Source: Sphingobacteriaceae bacterium UBA6709 (lineage in GTDB: Bacteria > Bacteroidota > Bacteroidia > Sphingobacteriales > Sphingobacteriaceae). From it: a stretch of 33,278 bases of DNA. Below are positions 24,483 to 32,754 of the stretch, in pieces. The DNA lies in assembly GCA_002454425.1 (NCBI GenBank), contig DKIV01000011.1:21870-55147 (forward strand). The letters are read 5' to 3'. Made by a program: the position numbers and the translations under genes. How positions within the stretch are numbered: position 1 is the stretch's first letter; the number at the start of each line of letters is the position of its first letter. The notes under the pieces were generated by a model. It made no database searches and had not been told where the DNA came from. It saw nothing but the letters and a program-made list of their open reading frames with translations.

Positions 24483-27400
24483 TTAAACCAACTTATTCTG
24501 CATCTCTTTAGACACTTTCTTTTTATAAGAATAATAAAAAACAGTAGGGAACACGAACAAGTTAAAGAACGTATTGGTTATCAAACCTCCGATAACTACA
24601 ATGGCAAGAGGTTTGGAAGCTTCAGATCCAATGCCCGTGGATATCGCGGCTGGAATTAGTCCTATTGCCGCCATCATTGCCGTCATAATTAACGGACGCA
24701 TGCGAGCCTCTATTCCATCGCGCAAAGCCATCGGGAAACTATACCCGGCCTGCGGATGATGTTTCATCGTTATAATGTTATGCTTGAACCGCGTGATTAG
24801 AATAACCCCATTCTGCACACATATACCAAACAGAGCGATAAATCCGATACCTGCCGAAATATTGAAATTGATACCGGTGACCAGGAGAGCCAGGATCCCT
24901 CCCATGATCGCGAAAGGCACGTTATTGAGCACCAGCAGTGAGTCCTTCACATTGCCAAAGAGCACAAAGAGAATAAAGAAGATGATCAGCAAGCTTATCG
25001 GCACTACCTGCGTTAATCTGTTAATTGCTCTTTGCTGATTTTCGAAATCTCCCGCCCATTCGAGCTTATAGCCTTTAGGAAGATTTATGGCGGCATTTAC
25101 TTTTTTCTGAGCCTCCTGAATGGTGCTACCCATATCACGGCCACGGATGGAGAATTTAATCGCGCCATAGCGTTTGTGCTTATCACGATAGATAATGCTC
25201 GGACCGTCAACTTTCTTTATTGAAGCAATCTCGCCGAGGGGCACCTTATTACCATTCATCGTCGGTACCCGCAGCGCGGCAATTGAAGACTCATTATTAC
25301 GGAAATCCTCAGGATAACGGATCCGCAGGTCAAACTTGCGCTCTCCCTCATAGATCTGCGTGGCCGCTTTTCCGCCTATGGCCATTTCCACCACCGCGTT
25401 GGCGTCAGCGGCAGTAACACCATAGAGCGCCATTTTCTGCTGATCAAGGTTAATCTGCAATTCCGGCTGTCCAAGATTTCTGAGAATTCCCAAATCTTCA
25501 ATTCCCTCAACCTTGTTAAGAATGCTATAGATCTTCTCTTCCTGCTGTTCTACAAAATTAAAATCATCACCGAACAACTTCACCACGATCGAGCCCTTAA
25601 CACCAGATACGGCCTCCTCAACGTTATCCATAATAGGCTGCGAAAAGTTAAACGTCACCCCAGGGAAGCCTTTTAGCTTATCCTGCATGCGCTCTATCAG
25701 CTGCTCCTTAGTTTCCTTACGTTTCCATTCATTTTGCGGAAAGATATCAACATGAAACTCCGTGTTATAGAATCCCGTAGCATCTGTTCCATCGTTTGGA
25801 CGGCCCGACTGCGACATCACCTGGCGCACCTCGTCGAAGCTCAGAAAGATCTTGCGCATCTCATCGGCCAATTTCTTTGATTGATCCAACGAGGTACTTA
25901 ACGGACCCGTAGCCCGCACATAAATTGAGCCTTCGTTAAGCTCAGGAAGGAATTCCGTGCCCAGAAACGTAAATGAGAACAAGGTAACGATCAAAGCAAT
26001 GATAGATACAGGAAGTACTACCTTGCGCGCCTTGAACGCCCGCTCATATAGCTTCAGTGTGTTCTTTGACACCACCCGGATAAACCAGGTTTCTTTCTCC
26101 CTAACGTTCTTTTTCAACAACACGCTACTCAGGGCCGGAACAAGTGTCAAGGTAAATAACAATGCGCCAAGCAAGGCAAAACCCAGCGTCCATGCCAAGG
26201 GCGAGAACATTTTTCCTTCCACCTTCTGGAACGAGAATATTGGCATTAATCCGGTAATAATAATGAGCTTGGCAAAGAAGATTCCTTTTGCATTCTCCAG
26301 CGCGGCTTTCTTAATGATACCAGTCTTTAGGAGCTTATTAAAGCGCTCCATTCCCACGGCCTTGGCCTTATGATCCAGGGCGACAAAAATCCCCTCGACC
26401 ATGACCACCGCCCCATCGATGATGATACCAAAGTCTATAGCACCCATAGATAGCAGATTCGCCGACATGCCTTTTAAGTGCAGACAAATAAACGCGAAGA
26501 GCAAGGCCAGAGGAATAATAATGGCAACGGTAACTGTGGTACGCCAGTCGGCCATGAACAAAAGAACAATCAAGGTTACAAAGATGATCCCTTCCGCCAT
26601 GTTATGCATCACGGTACCTGTAGCGAAGTTCACCAGATCTTCCCGATCGTAAAAAGGTTTGATCTTTACATCATCTGGCAAACCGCTTTCATTCAGCTCG
26701 CTAATTTTCTCTTTGAGGGCTTTGATTACCACACTTGGATTTTCACCTTTACGCATTACCACAATACCCTCCACAACATCGGGGTCGGCATCGCGTCCTA
26801 CCTGACCTAATCGCGGCAATGCCGACTCGGTCACCTCGGCTATGTTATGCACATAGATTGGCGTTCCATTGATGTTATCAACAATAACATTCTTTATCTC
26901 ATCAACATTATCCAGTAAGCCAATTCCACGCACCACGTATGATTGTCCGCTTTGCACGATAACATCGCCACCCACATTGATATTACTCTTTGATAAAGCA
27001 TCGTAAAGCTCTAATGGCGTAACACCATATTGTACCGCTTTTTCCGGATTTACGGTCACCTGATAGGTCTTCACCTCACCACCGAAGCTTACAACATCGG
27101 CAACGCCCGGAACGGAAAGAATCTCACGCTCAATCGTCCAATCCTGAATGGTCTTAAGCTCCCGCACAGATTTCCTGTCAGAGCTTATCGTATAACGGTA
27201 AATCTCCCCGGTAGGTCCCGTTGATGGTTGTATTTCCGCTCTTACGCCGTCAGGAAGATCGGCATCGTCAATATGGTTATTGATCTGGATCCTGGCGAAG
27301 TTGTAATCAACGTCATCATCGAAAGTTACCTTGACAACCGACAATCCGAATAAGGAAGAAGAACGGATGCTGGTCCTCTTCTCTGTTGGATTCATAGCGA

Positions 27401-27620
27401 TCTCCAGCGGACGGGTAACAAACTTCTCTACCTCTTCAGCACTTCTTCCCGGCCACTGCGTGATGATGGTTACCGAGGTATTGGTAACATCCGGAAAAGC
27501 TTCAATACTGAGCTGCCTGAATGATATATATCCAGACACTGCCAGTAACAACGACATGAAAAATACAAGATATTTATTCTTCAGCGCGAAGGAAACTATA
27601 GATTTTATGAACTTATTCAT
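24483..27620 (-). CDS. Heavy-metal efflux RND pump (CzcA/CusA family)
   Basis: 1045 residues, full length for HME-RND pumps: two sets of membrane helices with large periplasmic loops. The helix-4 motif is AIDFGIIIDGAVVMVEG with Asp396, Asp402 and Glu409. This is the form of pumps for divalent ions (Zn, Co, Ni, Cd; CzcA-like) rather than the AxGxxxDAxxxxxEN type of Cu/Ag pumps such as CusA, so divalent-ion export is predicted. It works as a trimer in the inner membrane, handing metal to the adaptor and TolC-like partner. It starts 24 bp after the adaptor gene and is last in the operon, before a strong terminator. Confidence 0.95.
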   Translation of the reverse strand: MNKFIKSIVSFALKNKYLVFFMSLLLAVSGYISFRQLSIEAFPDVTNTSVTIITQWPGRSAEEVEKFVTRPLEIAMNPTEKRTSIRSSSLFGLSVVKVTFDDDVDYNFARIQINNHIDDADLPDGVRAEIQPSTGPTGEIYRYTISSDRKSVRELKTIQDWTIEREILSVPGVADVVSFGGEVKTYQVTVNPEKAVQYGVTPLELYDALSKSNINVGGDVIVQSGQSYVVRGIGLLDNVDEIKNVIVDNINGTPIYVHNIAEVTESALPRLGQVGRDADPDVVEGIVVMRKGENPSVVIKALKEKISELNESGLPDDVKIKPFYDREDLVNFATGTVMHNMAEGIIFVTLIVLLFMADWRTTVTVAIIIPLALLFAFICLHLKGMSANLLSMGAIDFGIIIDGAVVMVEGIFVALDHKAKAVGMERFNKLLKTGIIKKAALENAKGIFFAKLIIITGLMPIFSFQKVEGKMFSPLAWTLGFALLGALLFTLTLVPALSSVLLKKNVREKETWFIRVVSKNTLKLYERAFKARKVVLPVSIIALIVTLFSFTFLGTEFLPELNEGSIYVRATGPLSTSLDQSKKLADEMRKIFLSFDEVRQVMSQSGRPNDGTDATGFYNTEFHVDIFPQNEWKRKETKEQLIERMQDKLKGFPGVTFNFSQPIMDNVEEAVSGVKGSIVVKLFGDDFNFVEQQEEKIYSILNKVEGIEDLGILRNLGQPELQINLDQQKMALYGVTAADANAVVEMAIGGKAATQIYEGERKFDLRIRYPEDFRNNESSIAALRVPTMNGNKVPLGEIASIKKVDGPSIIYRDKHKRYGAIKFSIRGRDMGSTIQEAQKKVNAAINLPKGYKLEWAGDFENQQRAINRLTQVVPISLLIIFFILFVLFGNVKDSLLVLNNVPFAIMGGILALLVTGINFNISAGIGFIALFGICVQNGVILITRFKHNIITMKHHPQAGYSFPMALRDGIEARMRPLIMTAMMAAIGLIPAAISTGIGSEASKPLAIVVIGGLITNTFFNLFVFPTVFYYSYKKKVSKEMQNKLV

Positions 27621-27644
27621 CTGATCGTTCTTTGAAATAAGAAA

Positions 27645-28736
27645 TTAGTTCTTTAAGCCCTCAAAAAGATATAGCTGGCGTGAGGCAATCAGCTTATCGC
27701 CGGGTTTAACGCCATTACTTATGTAAGCATGGTCTTCTACTTTACGGGCCACTTCAACCTCCTGAATCCGCGCTGTTCTCTTGCCATCGGTAACAATGAC
27801 GTAATTTTTATTATTGTCAAACACCAGGCAACGACTGTTAATCACAGGATATGAGTTATCATTATGACTGTTAACTTTAACCGTAGCGAACATCTCCGGC
27901 TTTAACAGTCCCCCGGGATTATCAACAAGCACCCGGGCTTTCATCACCTTATCATCACTATCAATGACATTATAAACCTTATCTATCGTACCGCTGATCA
28001 TCTTATCAGGATAAGATAGCGTCGTGATCTTTACCGCGTCGCCTGCCTTTACTTCCGACACATCAGACTCGTAGATATTGATCATTACCCACATCTTGGT
28101 AAGGTCAGCAACGGTAAACAAGCTTTCCGGATTGTCCGCGCGCACTTGCATATTGTCGGTAACATTCTTCTCTATTACGTATCCGGATATTGGCGAACGG
28201 ATAATATAAGAGGAGCCTCCACGACCGGGATTAAGCTGTAAGACTTCTCTCGCACGGGCATTTTCTGCCTGCGCTATTCTATATTGTGCCCGGGCATCCT
28301 CAAGTTCCTTTTCAGAAGCTATACCGCTTTTGTAAAGGTCTTCCGCTACCTGTAAGCTACGCTTTGCCGAGTTAACACCCGCTTCGGCGCTGGTAGCCTG
28401 ACTAGCATAGCCGGCCATTTCTGTACTTCCCAGCGTAGCCAGCACTTGTCCCTTCTTCACATAATCACCCGTATGGACATGTACGTTCCCGATGATGCCG
28501 CTTACCATTGGGAATATCTTCACCATGTTATCTTCCACGGGCTGAATTTTGCCGGTAAATGATTTTTCATCCGAAGAGCTCGCGCTGCTTACCGTATCTA
28601 CCAATAGTCTTTTTATCAGGCTGTCAGTTACCGCAAAGCCGGCATCTTTCGCTATTTCTTTCTTATGAGTGCAGGCACTGAAGAACATCATCGCGCACAC
28701 CGGCGCGCAGAGATATGTTAAATTCTTTATTGTCAT
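27645..28736 (-). CDS. Efflux RND periplasmic adaptor (membrane fusion lipoprotein)
   Basis: 363 residues. The lipobox is FFSAC with Cys22. The chain shows a biotinyl-lipoyl-type half domain (GDYVKKGQVLATLGSTE, about 92-110), a helical hairpin (about 115-165: SAEAGVNSAKRSLQVAEDLYKSG), the second half domain (IIRSPISGYV) and beta-barrel plus membrane-proximal domains. It bridges the RND pump and the outer-membrane channel. No His-rich metal domain is seen at the C-terminus. It lies between the TolC and pump genes with short gaps (33 and 24 bp), in one operon. Confidence 0.94.
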   Translation of the reverse strand: MTIKNLTYLCAPVCAMMFFSACTHKKEIAKDAGFAVTDSLIKRLLVDTVSSASSSDEKSFTGKIQPVEDNMVKIFPMVSGIIGNVHVHTGDYVKKGQVLATLGSTEMAGYASQATSAEAGVNSAKRSLQVAEDLYKSGIASEKELEDARAQYRIAQAENARAREVLQLNPGRGGSSYIIRSPISGYVIEKNVTDNMQVRADNPESLFTVADLTKMWVMINIYESDVSEVKAGDAVKITTLSYPDKMISGTIDKVYNVIDSDDKVMKARVLVDNPGGLLKPEMFATVKVNSHNDNSYPVINSRCLVFDNNKNYVIVTDGKRTARIQEVEVARKVEDHAYISNGVKPGDKLIASRQLYLFEGLKN

Positions 28737-28769
28737 GATATAAACTGATTCTTTATGATTATTGGGCTA

Positions 28770-30077
28770 CTATTTTACAGCAAGCACAGGTCTGCCTACC
28801 TGATAGTTCAGCTCTTCAACAGCGCAGAGCAAATCCGCTTCTGCCTGATTTCGCTGCAGGGTATTTTCACGATAGGATGAATAAAAGTCTATAAATTCTA
28901 AAATCCCGATGTTCCTACGCTGAAAGTTGGTGTTCATACCTTCCATCAGGCGATCCAGATCTTTAGAAAAACCCTGGTTAAACGCTGAAGCCAGCGCGTT
29001 CTGCCGTTGCAGCGTATGATAGGAATTACTTACATCGTTACGTATGGCGAGCTCTTTCGACTTTAACTGCGCGCCGCTGGCGTCTACATCGATATTAGCC
29101 TGCTTTATCGCTCCCTGATTTCTGTTAAATAGCGGCAATGGAATACTTAAGCCCAATCCGGTATAGCGCTTTACTGAACTTCCCTGCAGGTCGTAAACAC
29201 CCGTAACAGTAAGGTCTGGAACTGCGTTTGCCTTTTGCAGGCGTAAGTTTATCGCCGCGTAATCTGTCTCCGCATGCGCGCGCTTAAAATCGGGTCGATT
29301 CAATAAGGCGGTGTCAATCAAGGGGGAAAGCTTTAACGACGTGATGTTTGTGCCGATGTCTTCATTATCGGCTACCACCGCTACGAGCGACTTATCCGGC
29401 CCCAAAGAAAGCATTGTTCTTATCTCAGCACTTAAGTCATCGTTACTATTCTGCAACGATGTCAGTTCCGCGCGCAACGATGCCAACAGGCTCTTTATCC
29501 GCAACACCTCTTTTTCTGATATGTTGCCTTTACCATATTGCACCTCAAAAACGTTAAGCGTCTTTTGCAATGAGTTGATCTCACTGAAGTAAACGTTCAT
29601 AGATCGCTGGTTATAATAAAGTTTGAAAAAGTCAGTACGCAACGTGTACCGGAGACTTCGCATCAGGTCCTCGAAATCATATTCCGATTGCTTCAGCTCA
29701 TTCCCGGCCAGCTGGATCTGCTTCTTACGTTTACCAGCTAATTTAAGCAGCTGCGAATACTGCACAATGTACTGCCCTTGCCCATCTGCTGACGAAGTTT
29801 GAAAAAACTTACGTGTATCCGGATTATACACAATATTCTCATAGCTGACCTCCGGATTGTCAAAAAGCTTCGCTGTGATAATTCCTGCCTTCGCCTTATC
29901 TACATTGTAACGACCGAGGATCAGACCATAGTTATTCTTTAAAAACACGCCCTCAGCCTCATCAACTGTTATCTTTAATGTGTCTGAGGTCACCTCCTGC
30001 GAGAATGATCGCGTAGATGCACCGCCACACAATATCGCGCTCATTACGAACGCCTTGCCTATAATGCTAAATTTCAT
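28770..30077 (-). CDS. TolC-family outer-membrane efflux protein (CzcC/CusC-like)
   Basis: 435 residues. A signal peptide probably ends near STRSFSQ (residue 27). It shows two repeats of the OEP fold with long coiled-coil helices, with a second-half signature DLTVTGVYDLQGSSVKRYTG...LFNRNQGAIKQA. It forms the trimeric channel for the RND pump. First of the three structural genes, with its own likely promoter and an 11-bp repeat array between it and the sensor kinase gene. Confidence 0.92.
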   Translation of the reverse strand: MKFSIIGKAFVMSAILCGGASTRSFSQEVTSDTLKITVDEAEGVFLKNNYGLILGRYNVDKAKAGIITAKLFDNPEVSYENIVYNPDTRKFFQTSSADGQGQYIVQYSQLLKLAGKRKKQIQLAGNELKQSEYDFEDLMRSLRYTLRTDFFKLYYNQRSMNVYFSEINSLQKTLNVFEVQYGKGNISEKEVLRIKSLLASLRAELTSLQNSNDDLSAEIRTMLSLGPDKSLVAVVADNEDIGTNITSLKLSPLIDTALLNRPDFKRAHAETDYAAINLRLQKANAVPDLTVTGVYDLQGSSVKRYTGLGLSIPLPLFNRNQGAIKQANIDVDASGAQLKSKELAIRNDVSNSYHTLQRQNALASAFNQGFSKDLDRLMEGMNTNFQRRNIGILEFIDFYSSYRENTLQRNQAEADLLCAVEELNYQVGRPVLAVK

Positions 30078-30094
30078 AGCTCTGAATGTTTACT

Positions 30095-30102
30095 CAAAGC
30101 TA
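30095..30102 (-). promoter_or_regulatory. -7 box of the efflux structural genes
   Basis: Minus-strand TAGCTTTG (30102-30095), an exact TAnnTTTG match, 17 bp before the TolC-family start codon. The repeat array at 30113-30156 takes the place of a -33 element. Confidence 0.65.
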
Positions 30103-30112
30103 TTCCCCGGCA

Positions 30113-30156
30113 ATTAGAGGGCTATTAAAGGCACATTAGAATGGGATTAGAATGTA
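30113..30156. repeat. Four 11-bp direct repeats, probable response-regulator operator
   Basis: Plus-strand units ATTAGAGGGCT (30113), ATTAAAGGCAC (30124), ATTAGAATGGG (30135) and ATTAGAATGTA (30146) have a strict 11-bp period, all on one face of the helix. The array begins 11 bp upstream of the -7 box and ends within the last codons of the kinase gene. OmpR-family regulators bind such tandem direct repeats, and one is encoded two genes upstream. Confidence 0.7.
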
Positions 30157-31529
30157 TTCGATGACATTAATATTACTTGAAACTGAACTGTCATCACCGT
30201 TCCTGCCGATGAGCTGCTTTCTACAAAAAGCACCCCCTTAAAGAGATTGGTGATCTTTTGGCTAATATATAAGCCAATACCACTTCCGGGTTTAGATGCT
30301 GTGCTTTCGGCACGATAAAAAGGATTAAATATTGCCGCCTGATCCTCTGGCGCTATACCCGGACCATGGTCAATAATGCGGATTTGAATCTTATTGTCGA
30401 CTACAGACAGCTCACAACGCACTTTCTTCTGATCTGAATATTTAAAGCCGTTAGCTACCAGGTTATTAATAGCGATATAAAGAAGTTGAGGATTGGCTTC
30501 TACCATAAGTTGCTGGTCATCCTCCGGCATTTCACCGAATACAATTTCCATACTCTCCGACCCTTCCCGCTTATGCCAGTCCTCCTGAAGTTCCCACAGC
30601 AGCTCATCTATACGCCCTAACTGAAGGTCGTTACTGTTGAAGTTACGTTCCACCTGGGCAAGCTCTAAAAGAGCGGCTACCGTCGCCTTTAATCGCTCCG
30701 CATCATCCAATACCGATTGCAAAACTTCTTTATAATGCTTTGCCTCACGTTCACTCAGCAGAGCCACTTCTATATTGCCAATGATACTCGTCAGTGGCGT
30801 ACGTAATTCATGCGTGACATTCGACACAAAGGCGCCTTGTAAGGTAAAGGCTCGTTCCAAACGCTCCAGCAGATCGTTAAAACTAACGGCTAGCTCATTA
30901 ATTTCATCTTTACGGCGCCCCGGTTCAATACGCAAATTAAGATCTGAGGCTCGGATGAGCTGAATACGCTCGCTGAGCGCTTCGATTGGAGAAAGAAGTC
31001 GCGTCGCGAGAAAACGCGTAAGCATAAATAGCGCGAGAATTACCAGCACAAACACCATCGCTAAAATTCGCTTTAGATTTACCAGTCGCTGATGCCCCAT
31101 CACATCTACTGCCGAATCTATAACCACAAAGTCACCCTGGTTGTCATGGTAGAACTTTCCCACCACCTGACTGGCACCGTCTTTAAAATGCAAAAACCCT
31201 TTCCTACGGACCTCATCTATGAGCTTACCCGACCAATATTGCTGATCGTCTTTTATAAAGACCCCTTGGTTCCGGGAATCATAGATGCGGTATACTTCTT
31301 CGGGAAGCTTAAAAAAAAGATGCGCTTTTATGCTGTCTAACTCACTTACCGAAATTTCATCCGCTTCCAGATAGAGACTGGCGACAATACCATTGCGTTC
31401 CTTTACGCGCTCAAAGAATGAATATTCTACCGACTTCTTGAAGCCTAGATACACCGCGATCATTCCCAAAAGCAGGATCAGGCTGCATATCAAACTAAAA
31501 TATAGCGACAGGCGACTTTTAATTTTCAT
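30147..31529 (-). CDS. Sensor histidine kinase (CusS/CzcS-like)
   Basis: 460 residues. Membrane helix 1 (about 10-30), a periplasmic sensor (about 32-155), helix 2 (about 155-172), a HAMP domain, then HisKA with His240 in VTHELRTPL. The HATPase domain has NNLVANGFKYS, DHGPGI and GSGIGLYIS. The length and layout match heavy-metal sensor kinases that detect periplasmic metal. The start overlaps the end of the response regulator by 11 bp. It should phosphorylate that regulator and so control the three efflux genes downstream. Confidence 0.94.
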   Translation of the reverse strand: MKIKSRLSLYFSLICSLILLLGMIAVYLGFKKSVEYSFFERVKERNGIVASLYLEADEISVSELDSIKAHLFFKLPEEVYRIYDSRNQGVFIKDDQQYWSGKLIDEVRRKGFLHFKDGASQVVGKFYHDNQGDFVVIDSAVDVMGHQRLVNLKRILAMVFVLVILALFMLTRFLATRLLSPIEALSERIQLIRASDLNLRIEPGRRKDEINELAVSFNDLLERLERAFTLQGAFVSNVTHELRTPLTSIIGNIEVALLSEREAKHYKEVLQSVLDDAERLKATVAALLELAQVERNFNSNDLQLGRIDELLWELQEDWHKREGSESMEIVFGEMPEDDQQLMVEANPQLLYIAINNLVANGFKYSDQKKVRCELSVVDNKIQIRIIDHGPGIAPEDQAAIFNPFYRAESTASKPGSGIGLYISQKITNLFKGVLFVESSSSAGTVMTVQFQVILMSSNTF

Positions 31530-32205
31530 CTGACTTCAGGATATAACCCATACCAATCACCGTATGAATCAGGCGTTGACCGAATTTCTTGTCGACCTTA
31601 TTGCGCAGGTAGTTTACATACACATCAATTACATTGGTGCCCGTGTCAAAACCAATGTCCCACACCTTCTCGGCGATCGTTTGACGGGATAGTAATTTAT
31701 TCGGGTTACGCAAAAAGAGTTCTAACAAGGCGTATTCCCGGGCCGTAAGACTTATGGCTGTCCCGGCGCGACTGGCAGTTCTATTCCATAAGTTAAGTTC
31801 AAGATCATGAAAGCGCAGCAGCTGCACTTCCTCATCCCCTTTCTTTCCGCGCCTTAGAAGCGCTTCAATGCGGGCAAGGAGCTCTTCAAAATGAAAAGGC
31901 TTTACCAGGTAATCGTCGGCTCCCGCTTTCAGGCCGTTTACTTTATCTGAAGTAGCCCCCAGGGCCGTTAACATCAGTATCGGGGTATCAGGATCGTCCG
32001 TTCGTATTAGCTTACAAAGATCAATACCACTGAACCCTGGTAACATCACATCAAAAATAAGCAGATCAAAATGACCGCTGCGAATAATCCCCATTGCCTC
32101 CTCGCTATTGGCGGCGAGCTTCACCAGATAGCCCTGCTCCTGCAGACCCTTCTGAATAAATGCGGCTACCTTCTGCTCATCTTCAACCAGACAAATTGAC
32201 TTCAT
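31519..32205 (-). CDS. OmpR/CusR-family response regulator
   Basis: 228 residues. The receiver domain has Asp52 in LLIFDVMLPG, Thr80 and Lys102 in LVKPF. The C-terminal winged helix (about 125-228) has SLTAREYALLELFLRNPNKLLSRQ with the TNVIDVYVNYLRNKVD recognition region typical of heavy-metal regulators. First gene of the locus, with a TAGGTTTG promoter box at 32265-32258 on the minus strand. Probably binds the 11-bp repeats at 30113-30156. Confidence 0.95.
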   Translation of the reverse strand: MKSICLVEDEQKVAAFIQKGLQEQGYLVKLAANSEEAMGIIRSGHFDLLIFDVMLPGFSGIDLCKLIRTDDPDTPILMLTALGATSDKVNGLKAGADDYLVKPFHFEELLARIEALLRRGKKGDEEVQLLRFHDLELNLWNRTASRAGTAISLTAREYALLELFLRNPNKLLSRQTIAEKVWDIGFDTGTNVIDVYVNYLRNKVDKKFGQRLIHTVIGMGYILKSDEN

Positions 32206-32572
32206 ATTCTTCAGCTCACTTTAGGAGAGCATAAGTAACAAAAATTGAATATATTTTCAAACCTAATCTGCAATCAGTGACATCCCCGAAGCTATTTTAC
32301 ATCCTGACATCCATTTTCGGGATAGCCCAGAGTCTGCGGCATATGAACCTATTCTTAATAAAATGTAACAATCGTGTTAAGATAAAGCTCAACCCACATT
32401 GCAAAATTTATAATTTAGATCACATTCCTATTGCCAAAAGCGATCAAAAATTCAAAAAAGACGCCTCAATTTTCAATTTTAATAAAATTAAACATTTTTC
32501 TTTAAAAGATTTGCAAAACACCATTACCTAACCTATCTTTGTATCAACAAGTTCTTCAAAAAGACAAAATAC
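32206..32572. other. AT-rich intergenic region with two divergent promoters
   Basis: No gene is supported; an 84-codon open frame at 32277-32531 is compositionally AT-driven and lacks family character. The stretch holds the response-regulator promoter (minus, TAGGTTTG at 32265-32258) and the tRNA-like promoter (plus, 32510-32541). Confidence 0.55.
32510..32541 (+). promoter_or_regulatory. Promoter of the tRNA-like gene
   Basis: TTTG (32510-32513), a 20-nt spacer and TATCTTTG (32534-32541): both Bacteroidota promoter elements match exactly. Transcription would start near 32548, about 25 nt before the RNA. Confidence 0.8.
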
Positions 32573-32682
32573 TGTAGGGTGGTGAAATTGGCAGACACAC
32601 CTCCTTGTCTCGGTGGCGGAGATCATGGGAAATCTGGAAACAGGCTAACCACTCCTTGAAGGTTCGACTCCTTCCCCTACAG
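32573..32682 (+). tRNA. Aberrant class II tRNA-like RNA (tRNA-Leu-type body)
   Basis: Seen by eye: acceptor TGTAGGG/CCCTACA, extendable to 8 bp by C32572-G32682; D-arm GTG-AAATTGGCAGA-CAC as in tRNA-Leu; T-arm GAAGG-TTCGACT-CCTTC. The anticodon arm is abnormal: CCTCC/GGTGG has a central T-T mismatch, and the loop TTGTCTC would give anticodon GUC (Asp) with U at position 37 instead of a purine. The variable region is about 41 nt, far longer than in normal Leu or Ser tRNAs. It can fold as GGAG/CTCC, TGG/CCA and a terminal TCTG-GAAA-CAGG hairpin with a GNRA tetraloop. CCA is not encoded. It has a perfect promoter and a strong terminator, so it is very likely expressed. Identity is open: non-canonical tRNA, non-decoding tRNA-like RNA or decayed tRNA. 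Confidence 0.7.
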
Positions 32683-32721
32683 CTCCTTTCGTTTAATTTA
32701 GGTTTATAATTGGTTAGTTTG

Positions 32722-32754
32722 AGCTTCCGCCCATCGGGAGCTTTATTTTTTTAT
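32722..32754 (+). terminator. Intrinsic terminator of the tRNA-like gene
   Basis: An 8-bp stem, AGCTTCCG (32722-32729) / CGGGAGCT (32735-32742), with one G-U pair and a 5-nt loop, followed by a tail of nearly all T (TTATTTTTTTAT). Confidence 0.88.

Noticed and set aside
32277..32531. 84-codon open frame on the plus strand
   Set aside because: It is Lys/Asn/Ile-rich as expected from AT-rich non-coding DNA, has no ribosome site, and overlaps the promoter of the tRNA-like gene.
32573..32682. tRNA-Sec or tmRNA
   Set aside because: No UCA anticodon arm can be formed with a proper stem, and tmRNA signatures and reading frame are absent; only the long variable arm and possible 8-bp acceptor recall tRNA-Sec.
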